Below, in pieces: positions 1-10,285 of a stretch of 64,000 nt of DNA. The notes under the pieces are model-generated. The model ran no database searches and was not told the DNA's origin. It was given only the letters and a program-made list of their open reading frames with translations. A program made the translations under genes and the position numbers. Location: NCBI GenBank assembly GCA_029974015.1, contig JARKUF010000040.1, forward strand, positions 97,267 to 161,266, written 5' to 3'. The DNA comes from Spirochaetota bacterium. Lineage in GTDB: Bacteria; Spirochaetota; UBA4802; JAGODF01. How positions within the stretch are numbered: position 1 is the stretch's first letter; each line of letters opens with the position of its first letter.

Positions 1-29
1 TATTATTATACATGCAGGAGTTTTTACCT

Positions 30-2453
30 ATGAAACAGAAGATTGGACCTGGTTCACCGAACAAAAGGGACGGAGAGTATGCCGCCGGATTCGATGAGGG
101 CCTTGGGCGCCTAACGCGCATCTTCCGGCACGAAGCTTCTTCCATGCAGGAGTATCTGGATTTCTGCCTGGACGAGGCGATTGCCATTACGGGGAGCAAA
201 ATCGGCTACATTTATCATTACGATGAGGACGGGCAGAGGTTCATTCTGAATACCTGGTCGAAGGACGTGATGAAGGAGTGCAGTATTCCGGACCCCCATA
301 TCAATAGAGAACTCGAAAAAACCGGTATATGGGGCGAGGCGGTCCGCCAGAGGAAGCCTGTCATTGTGAACGACTTTACAGCGGAACATCCTCTGAAGAG
401 AGGCTATCCCGAGGGACATGTGGCCCTGTACCGGTACATGACAATTCCGGTTTTCAGCGGCAATCGCATTGTCGCTGTTGCGGGGGTGGCGAACAAGGAC
501 GAGGACTATAACGAAAACGACGTCCTTTTGCTGGCCCTCCTCATGGAGACGGTGTGGCGTGAAGCGGAAAGGCGGCAATCGGAAGATGCTCTTAAAGAGC
601 GCTTGAAGGAACTCCAATGCCTCTACGATGTTTCGGAGCTTCTGCAGGTGAGAACAATTAGCGATGATAAAAAGCTCAGCGGAATAGCCGATCTTTTGCC
701 CGCCGCCATGATGTTTCCTGATATCGCACGGGCGGGCATTATGCTGGAAGGCGTCGAGTACGGGGCAGGGGCCGGGGAATGTCCCCACTCAATGGCGAAG
801 GAAATAGAAATTAAAGGGGAAGTATCCGGGGAAGTGCGCATAGGTTACTGCGAAGAGCCCCCCTTCCCCGGCGGAGTAACCTTTCTTGCTGAAGAGCGCG
901 AACTCCTTGAGGAGGTCGCCAGGCGGATTGGCCTTTATTTCGAAAGGACCAGGGCGTACCGGAAAATCGCGGACAGCGAACAATACTTAAAGACCGTCCT
1001 CGAAACATCGGCCGAAGGATACTGGGTCGTTGACGCAAAGACAAGAAAATTTATCGATGTCAACGACGCCTACTGCCGCATGTCCGGCTATACCCGCGAG
1101 GAGTTTTTGGCCCTCACAATTAACGATATCGACGCCCTGGAAAGCGCTGATACGACAGGAGAGAGAATACGCCGGATTATCGCTTCCGGAGGGGAAAAAT
1201 TCGAAGCCTTCCACCGGCGCAAAGACGGTTCCGTTTTCAATGTTTCCCTGTCCGTGCGTTTTCTCAGCGAGGGAGGAGGGCGCTTCGTCTGCTTTGCCCG
1301 GGACATCACGGAATGGAAGCGCTACGAGAAGGAGCTCGTAAACCGCGAAAGGAAGCACGCGTCGCTCCTCAGGGCCTCACGTTCGGTCCTTGAAAACAGG
1401 GAGTTCACCCCGGCGGCGAGGACCATCTTCGATATTTGTCGAGACCTCACCGGGGCCACGGCGGGCTATGTGTCCCTCCTGACCGAAAGCGGAGAGGAAA
1501 ACGAGGTCCTCTTCCTCGAAGCCGGAGGGCGGCCATGTTCCGTGGACCCGAAGCTCCCAATGCCCATACGCGGACTGAGGGAGACCTCGTACCGGGAACT
1601 TCGGGCCGTATACGACAACGATTTTCACCACAGCCGCTGGATGGAGTTCATGCCGCGGGGCCATGTGCGATTAGACAATGTGATGTTCGCCCCCCTGATT
1701 GTCGGGGGGAAGGCCGTGGGGCTCATCGGCCTCGCGAACAAGGAAGGGGGGTTTACCGAAGAAGACAGGGCCATCGCGTCGGCCTTCGCCGATATCGCCG
1801 CCATAGCCCTGATGAACAGCCGGAACCTGGATTCCCTGGAGTCCTCGATTCAGGAACGGGAAATGCTTTTTCGGGAGCTCCAACACCGCGTTAAGAACAG
1901 CTTCGCCATGATTGCGGGCATCATTACCCTTGAGGGAGACCGGTCCGACAGTGACGAGGTGAAGGTAACCCTGGAAAAGCTAGGGGGGCGCGTCAATACA
2001 CTTTCGAAACTGTACGACAAGCTCTACATGTCAGGGGACATCCGACGGGTGCGCCTTGACGAGTTTCTGGGGCAGATTGCTCGCTCCCTCACCGGAGGCC
2101 TGTCCTCCGGCGTGCGCATAGAGAGCCGTCTGGAGAATATAGTTGTCGATACAAAAAGCGCCTCATCGTACGGGATTGTGCTGAACGAACTCATGACCAA
2201 TGCCCTGAAGTACGCCTTTCCGGGGGACAGGCCGGGACGAATAGATGTGGAGCTCGCACGAAAAGACGGCAGTATTGTCCTCACCGTGTCCGATGACGGG
2301 GCGGGACTGCCGGAGGACTTCTCGATGAACCGGCCGAAAGGCTTCGGAACGCTTCTTGTTGGCCTTATGGCGAAACAGCTTGGCGGCTCTGTCGAAGTTA
2401 CCCGTGACCGGGGCACTTCCTTCGCGTTGAAAGTCCCGGGCGGTGCGAAATGA
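30..2453 (+). CDS. Multi-sensor histidine kinase, GAF/PAS with HisKA_2 and HATPase
   Basis: This is a soluble sensor kinase with no membrane segment. Reading from the chosen start, a GAF domain lies at about residues 40-180, a weaker GAF-like stretch at 195-305, a PAS domain at 315-435 and a second GAF at 450-595. The HisKA_2 box RELQHRVKN follows (phospho-accepting His near 619), then a HATPase_c with N-box LNELMTNALKYAF and a DDGAGL G1 box. I chose the ATG at 30 over an in-frame ATG at 12 because CAGGAG at 15-20 sits nine bases before it, which makes 807 residues. Its stop overlaps the start of the next kinase (ATGA), so the two are probably co-translated. The kinase assignment is firm; the ligands of the GAF/PAS domains cannot be read from sequence. 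Confidence 0.9.
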   Translation: MKQKIGPGSPNKRDGEYAAGFDEGLGRLTRIFRHEASSMQEYLDFCLDEAIAITGSKIGYIYHYDEDGQRFILNTWSKDVMKECSIPDPHINRELEKTGIWGEAVRQRKPVIVNDFTAEHPLKRGYPEGHVALYRYMTIPVFSGNRIVAVAGVANKDEDYNENDVLLLALLMETVWREAERRQSEDALKERLKELQCLYDVSELLQVRTISDDKKLSGIADLLPAAMMFPDIARAGIMLEGVEYGAGAGECPHSMAKEIEIKGEVSGEVRIGYCEEPPFPGGVTFLAEERELLEEVARRIGLYFERTRAYRKIADSEQYLKTVLETSAEGYWVVDAKTRKFIDVNDAYCRMSGYTREEFLALTINDIDALESADTTGERIRRIIASGGEKFEAFHRRKDGSVFNVSLSVRFLSEGGGRFVCFARDITEWKRYEKELVNRERKHASLLRASRSVLENREFTPAARTIFDICRDLTGATAGYVSLLTESGEENEVLFLEAGGRPCSVDPKLPMPIRGLRETSYRELRAVYDNDFHHSRWMEFMPRGHVRLDNVMFAPLIVGGKAVGLIGLANKEGGFTEEDRAIASAFADIAAIALMNSRNLDSLESSIQEREMLFRELQHRVKNSFAMIAGIITLEGDRSDSDEVKVTLEKLGGRVNTLSKLYDKLYMSGDIRRVRLDEFLGQIARSLTGGLSSGVRIESRLENIVVDTKSASSYGIVLNELMTNALKYAFPGDRPGRIDVELARKDGSIVLTVSDDGAGLPEDFSMNRPKGFGTLLVGLMAKQLGGSVEVTRDRGTSFALKVPGGAK

Positions 2454-5400
2454 CAAATTCGAAAATACTCATAGCGGAAGACGATAATATTCAGGCTTTG
2501 TCCCTGCAGTCGCAACTGAATGTACTCGGATATGGGAACGTCTTTCTATCGAACAATGTAGAGGAGGCCCGTGCACGGGCGGAGGAAAGCTCTCCGGACA
2601 TCGCGCTATTGGACATAAACCTCGGGGAGGGTGAGGAGGGGATCGCCCTGGCCCGGGAAATTCTGGCCCTTGGAGTGCCCGTGGTGTTTCTCTCGGCCAA
2701 CACCGACCCGGCCATACTGGAGCGCGCACGGGAGGCCCTGCCTTACGGATATCTCATAAAACCTGTAAGCAGTTTTGAACTTAAAAACACCCTGGAGATG
2801 GCCCTGTACCGCTCCGCCATGGAAAGGAAACTACGGGAGAGCGAAGAGAAGTACAGGGTCCTTTTCGAATCCATTCCAATGGGAATCTCCGTGACCGACC
2901 ATTCGGGGACCATTCTCGAAAACAATGCCATGGCAGAGCAGCTACTGGGAATTGAGAGGGCCGAAATTGAAGGGAGGCATATTGGCGGCCCTGAATGGGA
3001 AATTGTGCGGACTGACGGTTCGCCCATGCCTCCGGAAGAGTTTGCCAGCATGAAGGCCATTCGCGAGGGAAGGCTCGTGGAAAACGTGGAGATGGGCCTG
3101 GTGGGGCCGGAGGGGGAAACGAGATGGATTAATGTGACCGCGACTCCAATTTCCATGGACAATTACGGGGTGGTGATTGCCTACTCCGACATTACGGCGC
3201 GGAGGAAGCTTGAAAATACATACGAGTTCTTTTCCAGGAAGGAATGGGCCCTTGCCGGGGAAGATTATTTCAATGCCCTGGCCCGGCACCTTTCGGCCAA
3301 TTTAAGCCTCGACCATGTGAGGATTGACCGAATGATGAGCGACGGGAAATCCGCCCTTCCCATGGCGGCCTTCTCGGATGGCCGTATTGAACTTATGGGA
3401 AGCTATGCCCTTGAAGGTTCAGCCATTCCCGATGTGCTACGAAAAGGCCTTCTGGTGGTACAGAAAGGGGCCGCCGAAGCCTACCCCGATGACGCGTTTC
3501 TACGAAACATGGAAGCGGAATGCTTTGCCGGCGCCGCCCTGGCCGATTCCCGGGGTCGGACCATCGGCTTCATCGCCGCGGCGGGACGGCGTCCCTTTAC
3601 AGAACTGGAAGCATTGGAATCCGTCCTCCGCGTCACTGCTACAAGGGCCGCCGGAGAGATGGAGCGGCGGAAGCTTGAGATATTTCAAACCGGAAACGCC
3701 AACATATTAGAAATGGTGGCCCTTGGCATAGACCTCGAAACAGTGTTTTTTCTTGTGACGCGCACCATCCGGGAGTGGGACAATGATATGCTCTGCTTGA
3801 TTATGCTCCTTTCCGCTGATGGAAGGACCCTCGATCCCGTGTCGGCCCCCGATTTACCGTCCCCTTTTATTGATTCCCATCGCGGCCTGGAAATTGGCCC
3901 CATGGCGGGGCACTGGGGGGAAGCGCTGTTTCAAAGAAAAAAAGTCATCACAGAAGACATCGCCTCCGACCCGCTCTGGCCGGTTTCAGGTGAAGGGGCC
4001 CTTGCGCCGGGGCTTAGGGCCTGCTGGTCTTTTCCCATCGTATCTTCCGCCCGTGAAGTCTTAGGCGTCCTCTCTGTTTACCGCCATGTCCCCGGGGCCC
4101 CCGGGGACGACCAGCTCCAGATAATGGAATCGGCGTCGCATATTGCGGGAATTGCCATAGAGAGCAAGAAAGACAGGCAGCAGCTCCTTATGCTGTCCCA
4201 GGCCATTGAGCACAGCCCCTCCGTGGTGGTCATTGCCGATAGAGAAGGCACAATAGAATACGTCAACGAACGCTTCACCGAGCTAACGGGGTATGGGCCC
4301 GAAGAGGCGAAGGGCAAAAACCCCAGGATTCTCAACGCAGGCATTCTTCCACGTAAACATTATACCGGCCTCTGGGACACCATTCTCTCCGGCAAAATCT
4401 GGCGGGGGGAGTTTTGCAACAGAAAAAAGAACGGGGAAATTTTCTGGGAGCAGGCGTCTATATCGCCCATCAAGGGCTCCGAGGGGGAGATTGTAAATTT
4501 CGTGGCCGTCAAGGAGGACATCACCGAGAAGCGAATGGCCCTGGAAAACATAAGGGCGGCGAAGGACGCCGCCGAGCAGGCGAACCGGGCGAAGAGCGCC
4601 TTTTTAGCCAACATGAGCCATGAACTCAGGACACCCCTTAACGCCGTCATCGGCTTTTCCGAGTTAATGATTGGTTCCGACACGAAGGCCGAGCAGAGGC
4701 GCGAATACCTTGGCTATATCCACCAGAGCGGCCAGCACCTTCTCGAGATGGTGAACGATGTTCTTGACCTTTCCAAGATAGAGGAGGGCCGCCTGGAACT
4801 TGAGAAAAAACCCTTCAGCCTCACGGCCATGCTCGGCCGCATCCTCACCTCCGCCCGGGCCCTTGCTAAGGAAAAGAACATAGCTTTGAAAATGGACGCA
4901 GACCCTTCCATAGGGTATTTAAACGCCGATGAGGTTCGAATAAAACAGGTGATGTTGAATCTCCTTTCCAACGCCGTAAAATTTACGCAATCCGGAGGGC
5001 GCATCGGCATTGAGGCCCGCCCCGAGGGCGACAGGGCCCGCATCACCGTTTGGGACGAGGGGATAGGAATTGCTCCCGAGCATCTGGAGCGTATATTCAA
5101 GCCCTTCGAACAGGTGGATTCCGCGAAGTCCGGCAGTGTGGCGGGCACGGGACTGGGGCTTCCAATAGTAAAAAGGCTTGTGGAAATGCACGATGGTGAA
5201 ATAATCGTGGAAAGCGCCCCAGAAAAGGGGAGCCGCTTTACGGTCCTCCTCCCGGGGCGCTTAGAGATGGACCCCGGGACGGATGAGGCCCCCATCTCAC
5301 CGGAGGAAAAAAATTTTGCCCGCTCCGTTAAGGGGGCCCGGATCCTTGTGGTGGACGACAACGAAATCAACAGGGAGCTTTTGGGAAGAATGCTTGCCGT

Positions 5401-6055
5401 TTGCGGATGCGAGTCCGTCAAGGCCTCTTCAGGGGAGGAAGCCGTGGAGATCGCCTCCCGGGAGCGTTTCGACCTGGTTTTTATGGACATCCTTATGCCC
5501 GGAATTGATGGAGTGGAAGCGGCGAAGAGGATAAGGAGCATTGTCCAAAGCCCCCTCCCCATTGTGGCCCTGACGGCCTACGCCATGAAGGGAGACCGGG
5601 AAAAGTATGTAAACCTGGGAATGGACGATTATATTTCGAAGCCGGTCAAGATGGAGCGCATTTATGAAATACTTGAAAAATACGCGGGCTTGAATTTCTG
5701 CGAAGATACGGAGGCGGGCGCGGGGGAAGCGGGAGTGGACATAGATGGGGCGGCGGAGTCATTAGGCATTTCCCCCGGGGACTATCTGGAACTGGCGGAG
5801 AAGTTTATTGCCCGTTCTTCCGAGTATATGGACGCCCTGGAGGAGGCCGCGGCACGGGAGGACCTGGTTAAGTTGGCCGCCGAGGCCCACAAACTGAAGG
5901 GGGCGGCCCTCAATATGCGCTTTGAAAAACTCGCGGACCTCGTAAAAAAAGTGGAGGACGATGCCCGGGCCGGGACGATTCCGTCGGGCGGCGCCGTCTT
6001 CGTTATTGGCGAGGCCCTCAATGAAATCGCCGCCGCCGTGCGGGGCCGCAAATGA
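2450..6055 (+). CDS. Hybrid histidine kinase REC-PAS-GAF-GAF-PAS-HisKA-HATPase-REC-HPt
   Basis: A 1201-residue phosphorelay protein carrying every relay module in one chain. An N-terminal receiver has its Asp at 55 (IALLDINLGE). A PAS domain (about 130-255), two GAF-like domains (255-400 and 410-575) and another PAS with PAC (585-700) follow. HisKA carries NMSHELRTPLNAV with His near 724, then the HATPase (to about 945), a second receiver (RILVVDDNE, Asp near 1013) and an HPt domain (EAHKLKGAAL, His near 1147). It starts inside the previous stop codon (ATGA overlap). The HPt could pass phosphate to free receivers, such as those of the next two genes; that link is inference from position only. 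Confidence 0.92.
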   Translation: MTNSKILIAEDDNIQALSLQSQLNVLGYGNVFLSNNVEEARARAEESSPDIALLDINLGEGEEGIALAREILALGVPVVFLSANTDPAILERAREALPYGYLIKPVSSFELKNTLEMALYRSAMERKLRESEEKYRVLFESIPMGISVTDHSGTILENNAMAEQLLGIERAEIEGRHIGGPEWEIVRTDGSPMPPEEFASMKAIREGRLVENVEMGLVGPEGETRWINVTATPISMDNYGVVIAYSDITARRKLENTYEFFSRKEWALAGEDYFNALARHLSANLSLDHVRIDRMMSDGKSALPMAAFSDGRIELMGSYALEGSAIPDVLRKGLLVVQKGAAEAYPDDAFLRNMEAECFAGAALADSRGRTIGFIAAAGRRPFTELEALESVLRVTATRAAGEMERRKLEIFQTGNANILEMVALGIDLETVFFLVTRTIREWDNDMLCLIMLLSADGRTLDPVSAPDLPSPFIDSHRGLEIGPMAGHWGEALFQRKKVITEDIASDPLWPVSGEGALAPGLRACWSFPIVSSAREVLGVLSVYRHVPGAPGDDQLQIMESASHIAGIAIESKKDRQQLLMLSQAIEHSPSVVVIADREGTIEYVNERFTELTGYGPEEAKGKNPRILNAGILPRKHYTGLWDTILSGKIWRGEFCNRKKNGEIFWEQASISPIKGSEGEIVNFVAVKEDITEKRMALENIRAAKDAAEQANRAKSAFLANMSHELRTPLNAVIGFSELMIGSDTKAEQRREYLGYIHQSGQHLLEMVNDVLDLSKIEEGRLELEKKPFSLTAMLGRILTSARALAKEKNIALKMDADPSIGYLNADEVRIKQVMLNLLSNAVKFTQSGGRIGIEARPEGDRARITVWDEGIGIAPEHLERIFKPFEQVDSAKSGSVAGTGLGLPIVKRLVEMHDGEIIVESAPEKGSRFTVLLPGRLEMDPGTDEAPISPEEKNFARSVKGARILVVDDNEINRELLGRMLAVCGCESVKASSGEEAVEIASRERFDLVFMDILMPGIDGVEAAKRIRSIVQSPLPIVALTAYAMKGDREKYVNLGMDDYISKPVKMERIYEILEKYAGLNFCEDTEAGAGEAGVDIDGAAESLGISPGDYLELAEKFIARSSEYMDALEEAAAREDLVKLAAEAHKLKGAALNMRFEKLADLVKKVEDDARAGTIPSGGAVFVIGEALNEIAAAVRGRK

Positions 6056-6185
6056 AACAGCGCGTTGCGTCCGGGAAGCCTCGTGGCGCATTTTTTGCCC
6101 GGCGCCGCTGAGTTTTTTCCGGAGATGAATGTCCTTTCGGGAGATTTTGGACCGGGTGCTGATATGATGATAAGAGGAGGATACG

Positions 6186-7439
6186 ATGAGCGACAACAGG
6201 GTCCTGGTGGTGGAAGACGAGGAGATTACCGGCGAGCTTCTGCGAAAAATGCTGGCCTCCGGCGGGTTTCAGGTGTACCTTTATCAGGACGGCGCGGAGG
6301 CGCTGAAGGCATACCGGGCGAACCCCTTTCCTGTGGTCATTACTGACCTGGAGATGCCCGCCATGAGCGGTGATTCCGTCATAGAGGCAATCAAGGAGAT
6401 AAACGAAGACCAGGTTATCATCGTGGTGACTTCGTACGGCGATTCCGCCACCACCATCATCAACATCATGAAGAAGAACGTTTACGATTATATCCTCAAA
6501 CCCGCGGAGCCCAACGAACTTGTGGCCACGGTGAAGAGGGCCCTTGAGACCGCCGAGCTGAGGAAAATGAAAAGCGGCATAGAGAATGAGAGGGTAATAA
6601 AGCTCCAGAACCAGCTTGACTGGTTCAAGTGGAACGAGAACATCATAGCGCGCAACTACGACCGCGTGGACCTTTCCCTTTTCACCAGTCTCCATGAAAG
6701 CTTCAACCAGGGGGCGGGGTTCGGTTCCCTCCTTACCCTCATAAGCCTCATATCGGCAAGCGCGAAGAAGGACAATGGCCACTACATCATCGACGAACAG
6801 ATGTTCAACCTCATCGCCCAGAACGCCAGGGTCGCCGAGAGCATTCTCGGTATTTTCTCCGACCTCGTTGTCATTATGAGCAGGGACTTTGAGCTTGAAA
6901 CAATTTCGGCAATGGAGCTTTACAGCTTTATACAAATGGCCGCCGACGAAGTCTCCCGTTTCGCGCAGATAAAGAAAATGAAGATTTCCCTGAACGACCC
7001 GAAACCGGGGTATAGGAATGTGTCCGTTGGGATAGAGCCGGACAATTTGAAAAAAGCGCTATGCGAGATATTCATAAACGCCCTGAAGTTTTCCAAACCC
7101 TCCACATCGGTGATGGTGTTTCTCGACACGCGCTCCGACGGGCTGGAAATCTCGGTGGTAAACAGCCCCGAGACCATGAAGGAGGGGGTGACGGGCATTC
7201 CCTTCGAGTACGAAAACCTGGTTATCGAGCCTTTTTTCCGCATGGCGAAAATCGTTTTTGAGGAGTTCGAGACTTCGGATTACGGGCTTGGCCTCACCCT
7301 CGTTGAGAAGATTGTAAGAAAACACGGCGGTAAAATAACGATTTCAAATGTCCTCGATTCCTCGAACATCGCCAGGGCATCGGAGACGAAGGTGAGCGTA
7401 TCGGTCCTTTTGCCCTACGCGGAGAAGGAGGGGAAATGA
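6186..7439 (+). CDS. Response regulator fused to a HATPase domain
   Basis: The 417 residues begin with a canonical receiver (VLVVEDEE; Asp54 in VVITDLEMP; Lys near 105). A helical middle (about 130-270) follows, then a histidine-kinase-type ATPase domain with N-box LCEIFINALKFS near 287-300 and GLGLTLVEKIVRKHGG near 364-380. The middle contains SLHESFNQGAG, where a HisKA box would be expected, but it lacks the usual Arg/Lys-x-Pro, so autophosphorylation is uncertain. GAGGAGG stands five bases upstream of the ATG. It follows the hybrid kinase after 130 bases with no gene. It probably receives phosphate from a kinase of this cluster and then acts on an ATPase-dependent output. Confidence 0.85.
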   Translation: MSDNRVLVVEDEEITGELLRKMLASGGFQVYLYQDGAEALKAYRANPFPVVITDLEMPAMSGDSVIEAIKEINEDQVIIVVTSYGDSATTIINIMKKNVYDYILKPAEPNELVATVKRALETAELRKMKSGIENERVIKLQNQLDWFKWNENIIARNYDRVDLSLFTSLHESFNQGAGFGSLLTLISLISASAKKDNGHYIIDEQMFNLIAQNARVAESILGIFSDLVVIMSRDFELETISAMELYSFIQMAADEVSRFAQIKKMKISLNDPKPGYRNVSVGIEPDNLKKALCEIFINALKFSKPSTSVMVFLDTRSDGLEISVVNSPETMKEGVTGIPFEYENLVIEPFFRMAKIVFEEFETSDYGLGLTLVEKIVRKHGGKITISNVLDSSNIARASETKVSVSVLLPYAEKEGK

Positions 7440-7494
7440 CAGGGCTTCTGGCCGAATGGAATGTCCCCGTCCGGGACAGCGAGTGAAGAACTCA

Positions 7495-10191
7495 ATGAGC
7501 GACAATAACAAAAAAACCATCCTCCTTGTGGAAGATGAGGTCCTCATAGCCATGGCGGAGGCGCGGATGCTTGAGCGCCGCGGCTTCAATGTGCTCATGG
7601 CCCATTCCGGCGAAGAAGCCGTGAAGACTGTGGACGATACTCCCGGCATTGACCTGGTGCTCATGGACATAGACCTGGGGCCCGGCATAGACGGCACCGA
7701 GGCGGCGGAGCGCATCCTGAAAGGGCGCGATATTCCCGTGGTGTTTCTTTCCTCCCATACGGAGCCCGAGGTGGTGGAGAAGACCGAGAAAATCACCTCC
7801 TACGGATATGTTGTAAAAAACACCGGTGAAACGGTCCTCGTGGCGTCCATTAAAATGGCGTTTAAGCTTTATGAGGCCCATCGACACATTGACGCCCAGA
7901 GGCAGGACCTGCAAGCTGCCAATGAGGAACTCCGGTCCACAATGGAGGAGCTTGAGTCTGCGAACGAGGAACTCCAGTCCGCAATGGAAGAGCTGGAAGC
8001 GACGAACGAAGAATTGGAGTCGATGAACGAGGAGCTCGTCCGCTCACAGGAAGAAATTTTAGAAAGGAATGAGACAATCGATTTCGAGCGCCGCCAGCTC
8101 ATCTCCCTGTTCGACAGCATCAATGAAAGCGTCTATGTGACGGACATGGAGACTTATGAAATTCTTTTCGTAAATAAGACCTTCCTGGACCTCTTAGGCA
8201 AGGACCCTGTGGGCGGTATTTGCTACAGGGAATTTCAAGGGTTGGACAGACCCTGTGAATTCTGCACCAATGATATAATTGCAAAAAGCGGCGGCGCTCC
8301 CTACATCTGGGAGTATTATAATCCCAAGGTTCGCCGCCATTTTCAAATAGTCGACCGCGTTATCCGCTGGCCCGACGGGAGGGACGTGCGCTTTGAATTT
8401 GCCTCTGATATCACGGAGAGAAAGCTCGCGGAAGAAGAAACCCGCCTCGCCCAAAGCCGTTTGCAGCGCGCCGAGATTGTGTCGAAATCCGGGAACTGGG
8501 AGTTTCATATCTCGACCAATAAGGTATTTGCTTCTGCAGGGGCCCGTGCCGTGTACGGGATTGGCCGGGCGGAATGGACCATCCCCGAGGTCCAGAAGGT
8601 CCCATTGCCGGAATACCGTCCCATGCTGGATCGGGCGCTTTCCGGGCTTGTGAACGAAGGCGCTCCATACGATGTGGAGTTTACAATTCGGCGTCCCGAC
8701 AACGGAGAAACCGTTGATATCCATAGCATAGCGGAATTTGATAGAGAGAAAAACATCGTCTTTGGTGTAATCCGGGACATCACCGAGAGAAGCAGGGCCG
8801 AGAAGGCGCTCCGTGAGAGCGAGCAGAGGTTTCGCAATCTTTATGAAACGAACAAAGCCGTGATGCTTGTAGTCGATCCGGGCGATGGGGCCATTCTCAA
8901 CGCGAACTCCTCGGCCTGCTCCTTTTATGGATGGACGCGAAAAGAATTGCTGAAGATGACCATTCATGATATAAATACGCTCTCTCATGATGAATTGCAG
9001 AATGAGATGCGGCTGGCAACGGAAGAAAAACGAAACTATTTTAACTTCAAACATCAACTTGCCGATGGTTCTATTCGTGATGTTGAACTGTACAGCACTC
9101 CCATGGTCAGGGATGGAAAAACGGCGCTGGTTTCAATAATCCAGGACATCACGTCTCGGAAGCGTATCGAAGAAGCCCTTAGAGAGAGCGAGGAGAGATG
9201 GCATTTTGCCCTTGAGGGAGCGGGCGACGGCGTGTGGGACTGGGACATAAGGACTAACAATGTGTACTTTTCCCCACGGTGGAAAAAAATGATAGGATAT
9301 GCCGAAGATGAAATTAAAAATGACCTCTCGGAATGGGAAAGCCGGGTGCATCCCGATGATATTGAGAGGGTGAAGGGGGAGCTCACAAGGTATTTTAACG
9401 GTGAGGACCCCTCCTACATCAGTCAGCACCGCCTGAAGTGCAAGGACGGCTCCTACAAATGGATATTAGACCGGGGCAGGGTGATGAGCCGGGACCAGGA
9501 TGGGAAGCCCCTGCGCGCGATAGGCACCCACTCCGATATTACGGCCCTTAAAAAGATGGAGGAGGAACTCCTTCTTTCGGCTGAAGAAAAGCAGGCATTG
9601 CTGCGGGAGCTCCAGCACCGGGTCAAGAACAGCCTCGCCACCATTGCCTCCCTCGTTGGCCTCGAGTTGGAAAAGGCGGCTGCACAGGAAACGCGGGAGG
9701 CCCTCGATTTGCTTCGAAGCCGCATCGAATCGCTGTCCGCCCTCTATACCATGCTCTACGAGAGGGCTGAAACGCGGGAGGTGGAGCTGGGCCAATATCT
9801 TCAGCTTGTGGTGCAATCCCTGGAAAAGTCCCAGCTTGCCGGCGACGGGCGCGTCAAATTCCGGACGGAAATGGACAATGTGAAAATGGACGCAAAGCGG
9901 GCCTCCTCCCTGGGGCTTGTGGTAAACGAGCTGGTGATGAACGCGATAAAGCACGCTTTCCCCGGGAATGCGAAGGGGACCATAAGCGTGGCCGTCGCGG
10001 CAAAGGAGGGAGGCGCTGTCATTGAGGTGTCGGACGACGGCAGGGGCCTGCCGGAGGGGTTCGATTTGCCCAAAGCGAAGGGGATGGGGCTTTCACTTGT
10101 GGAGCTTTTGGCCCGCCAGGTTGGGGGTACATTGGACCTTCGGCGGGAGAAGGGAATGTCCGTATTTCGGATAACGGTCCCGGAGGATTGA
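7495..10191 (+). CDS. Response-regulator histidine kinase REC-coiled coil-4xPAS-HisKA_2-HATPase
   Basis: From the preferred ATG at 7495 (MSDNNKK, like MSDNR of the upstream gene) this is 898 residues; an in-frame ATG at 7456 would add 13. A receiver (Asp58 in LVLMDIDLG) leads into a coiled coil built from four EEL-type repeats (about residues 140-185). Four PAS/PAC units follow, ending in typical DITER or DITxxK sequences. The HisKA_2 box LLRELQHRVKN (His near 708) precedes a HATPase with LVVNELVMNAIKHAF and DDGRGL. The C-terminal half closely resembles that of the first kinase of the cluster, suggesting duplication. A receiver at the front of a kinase lets the protein be switched by another kinase. 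Confidence 0.9.
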   Translation: MSDNNKKTILLVEDEVLIAMAEARMLERRGFNVLMAHSGEEAVKTVDDTPGIDLVLMDIDLGPGIDGTEAAERILKGRDIPVVFLSSHTEPEVVEKTEKITSYGYVVKNTGETVLVASIKMAFKLYEAHRHIDAQRQDLQAANEELRSTMEELESANEELQSAMEELEATNEELESMNEELVRSQEEILERNETIDFERRQLISLFDSINESVYVTDMETYEILFVNKTFLDLLGKDPVGGICYREFQGLDRPCEFCTNDIIAKSGGAPYIWEYYNPKVRRHFQIVDRVIRWPDGRDVRFEFASDITERKLAEEETRLAQSRLQRAEIVSKSGNWEFHISTNKVFASAGARAVYGIGRAEWTIPEVQKVPLPEYRPMLDRALSGLVNEGAPYDVEFTIRRPDNGETVDIHSIAEFDREKNIVFGVIRDITERSRAEKALRESEQRFRNLYETNKAVMLVVDPGDGAILNANSSACSFYGWTRKELLKMTIHDINTLSHDELQNEMRLATEEKRNYFNFKHQLADGSIRDVELYSTPMVRDGKTALVSIIQDITSRKRIEEALRESEERWHFALEGAGDGVWDWDIRTNNVYFSPRWKKMIGYAEDEIKNDLSEWESRVHPDDIERVKGELTRYFNGEDPSYISQHRLKCKDGSYKWILDRGRVMSRDQDGKPLRAIGTHSDITALKKMEEELLLSAEEKQALLRELQHRVKNSLATIASLVGLELEKAAAQETREALDLLRSRIESLSALYTMLYERAETREVELGQYLQLVVQSLEKSQLAGDGRVKFRTEMDNVKMDAKRASSLGLVVNELVMNAIKHAFPGNAKGTISVAVAAKEGGAVIEVSDDGRGLPEGFDLPKAKGMGLSLVELLARQVGGTLDLRREKGMSVFRITVPED

Positions 10192-10261
10192 GGGCCTCCG
10201 GGGAATGCGGCCCGGGCCGAATGGAAACGGTTGGCGCTTTACTACCCGGGAAACATCCCTG

Positions 10262-10285
10262 CGTTTTAGCCGGGGAGCTAAAACG
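10262..10285. terminator. Bidirectional hairpin between convergent genes
   Basis: CGTTTTAGC (10262-10270) and GCTAAAACG (10277-10285) form perfect 9-base arms around CGGGGA. It lies between the end of the plus-strand kinase and the stop codon of the minus-strand methyltransferase, which it overlaps. The A/T-rich outer stem can serve as a U-tract in either direction. Confidence 0.55.

Noticed and set aside
8194..9057. 287-residue open frame opposite a PAS kinase
   Set aside because: Antisense shadow; no family features or ribosome site.
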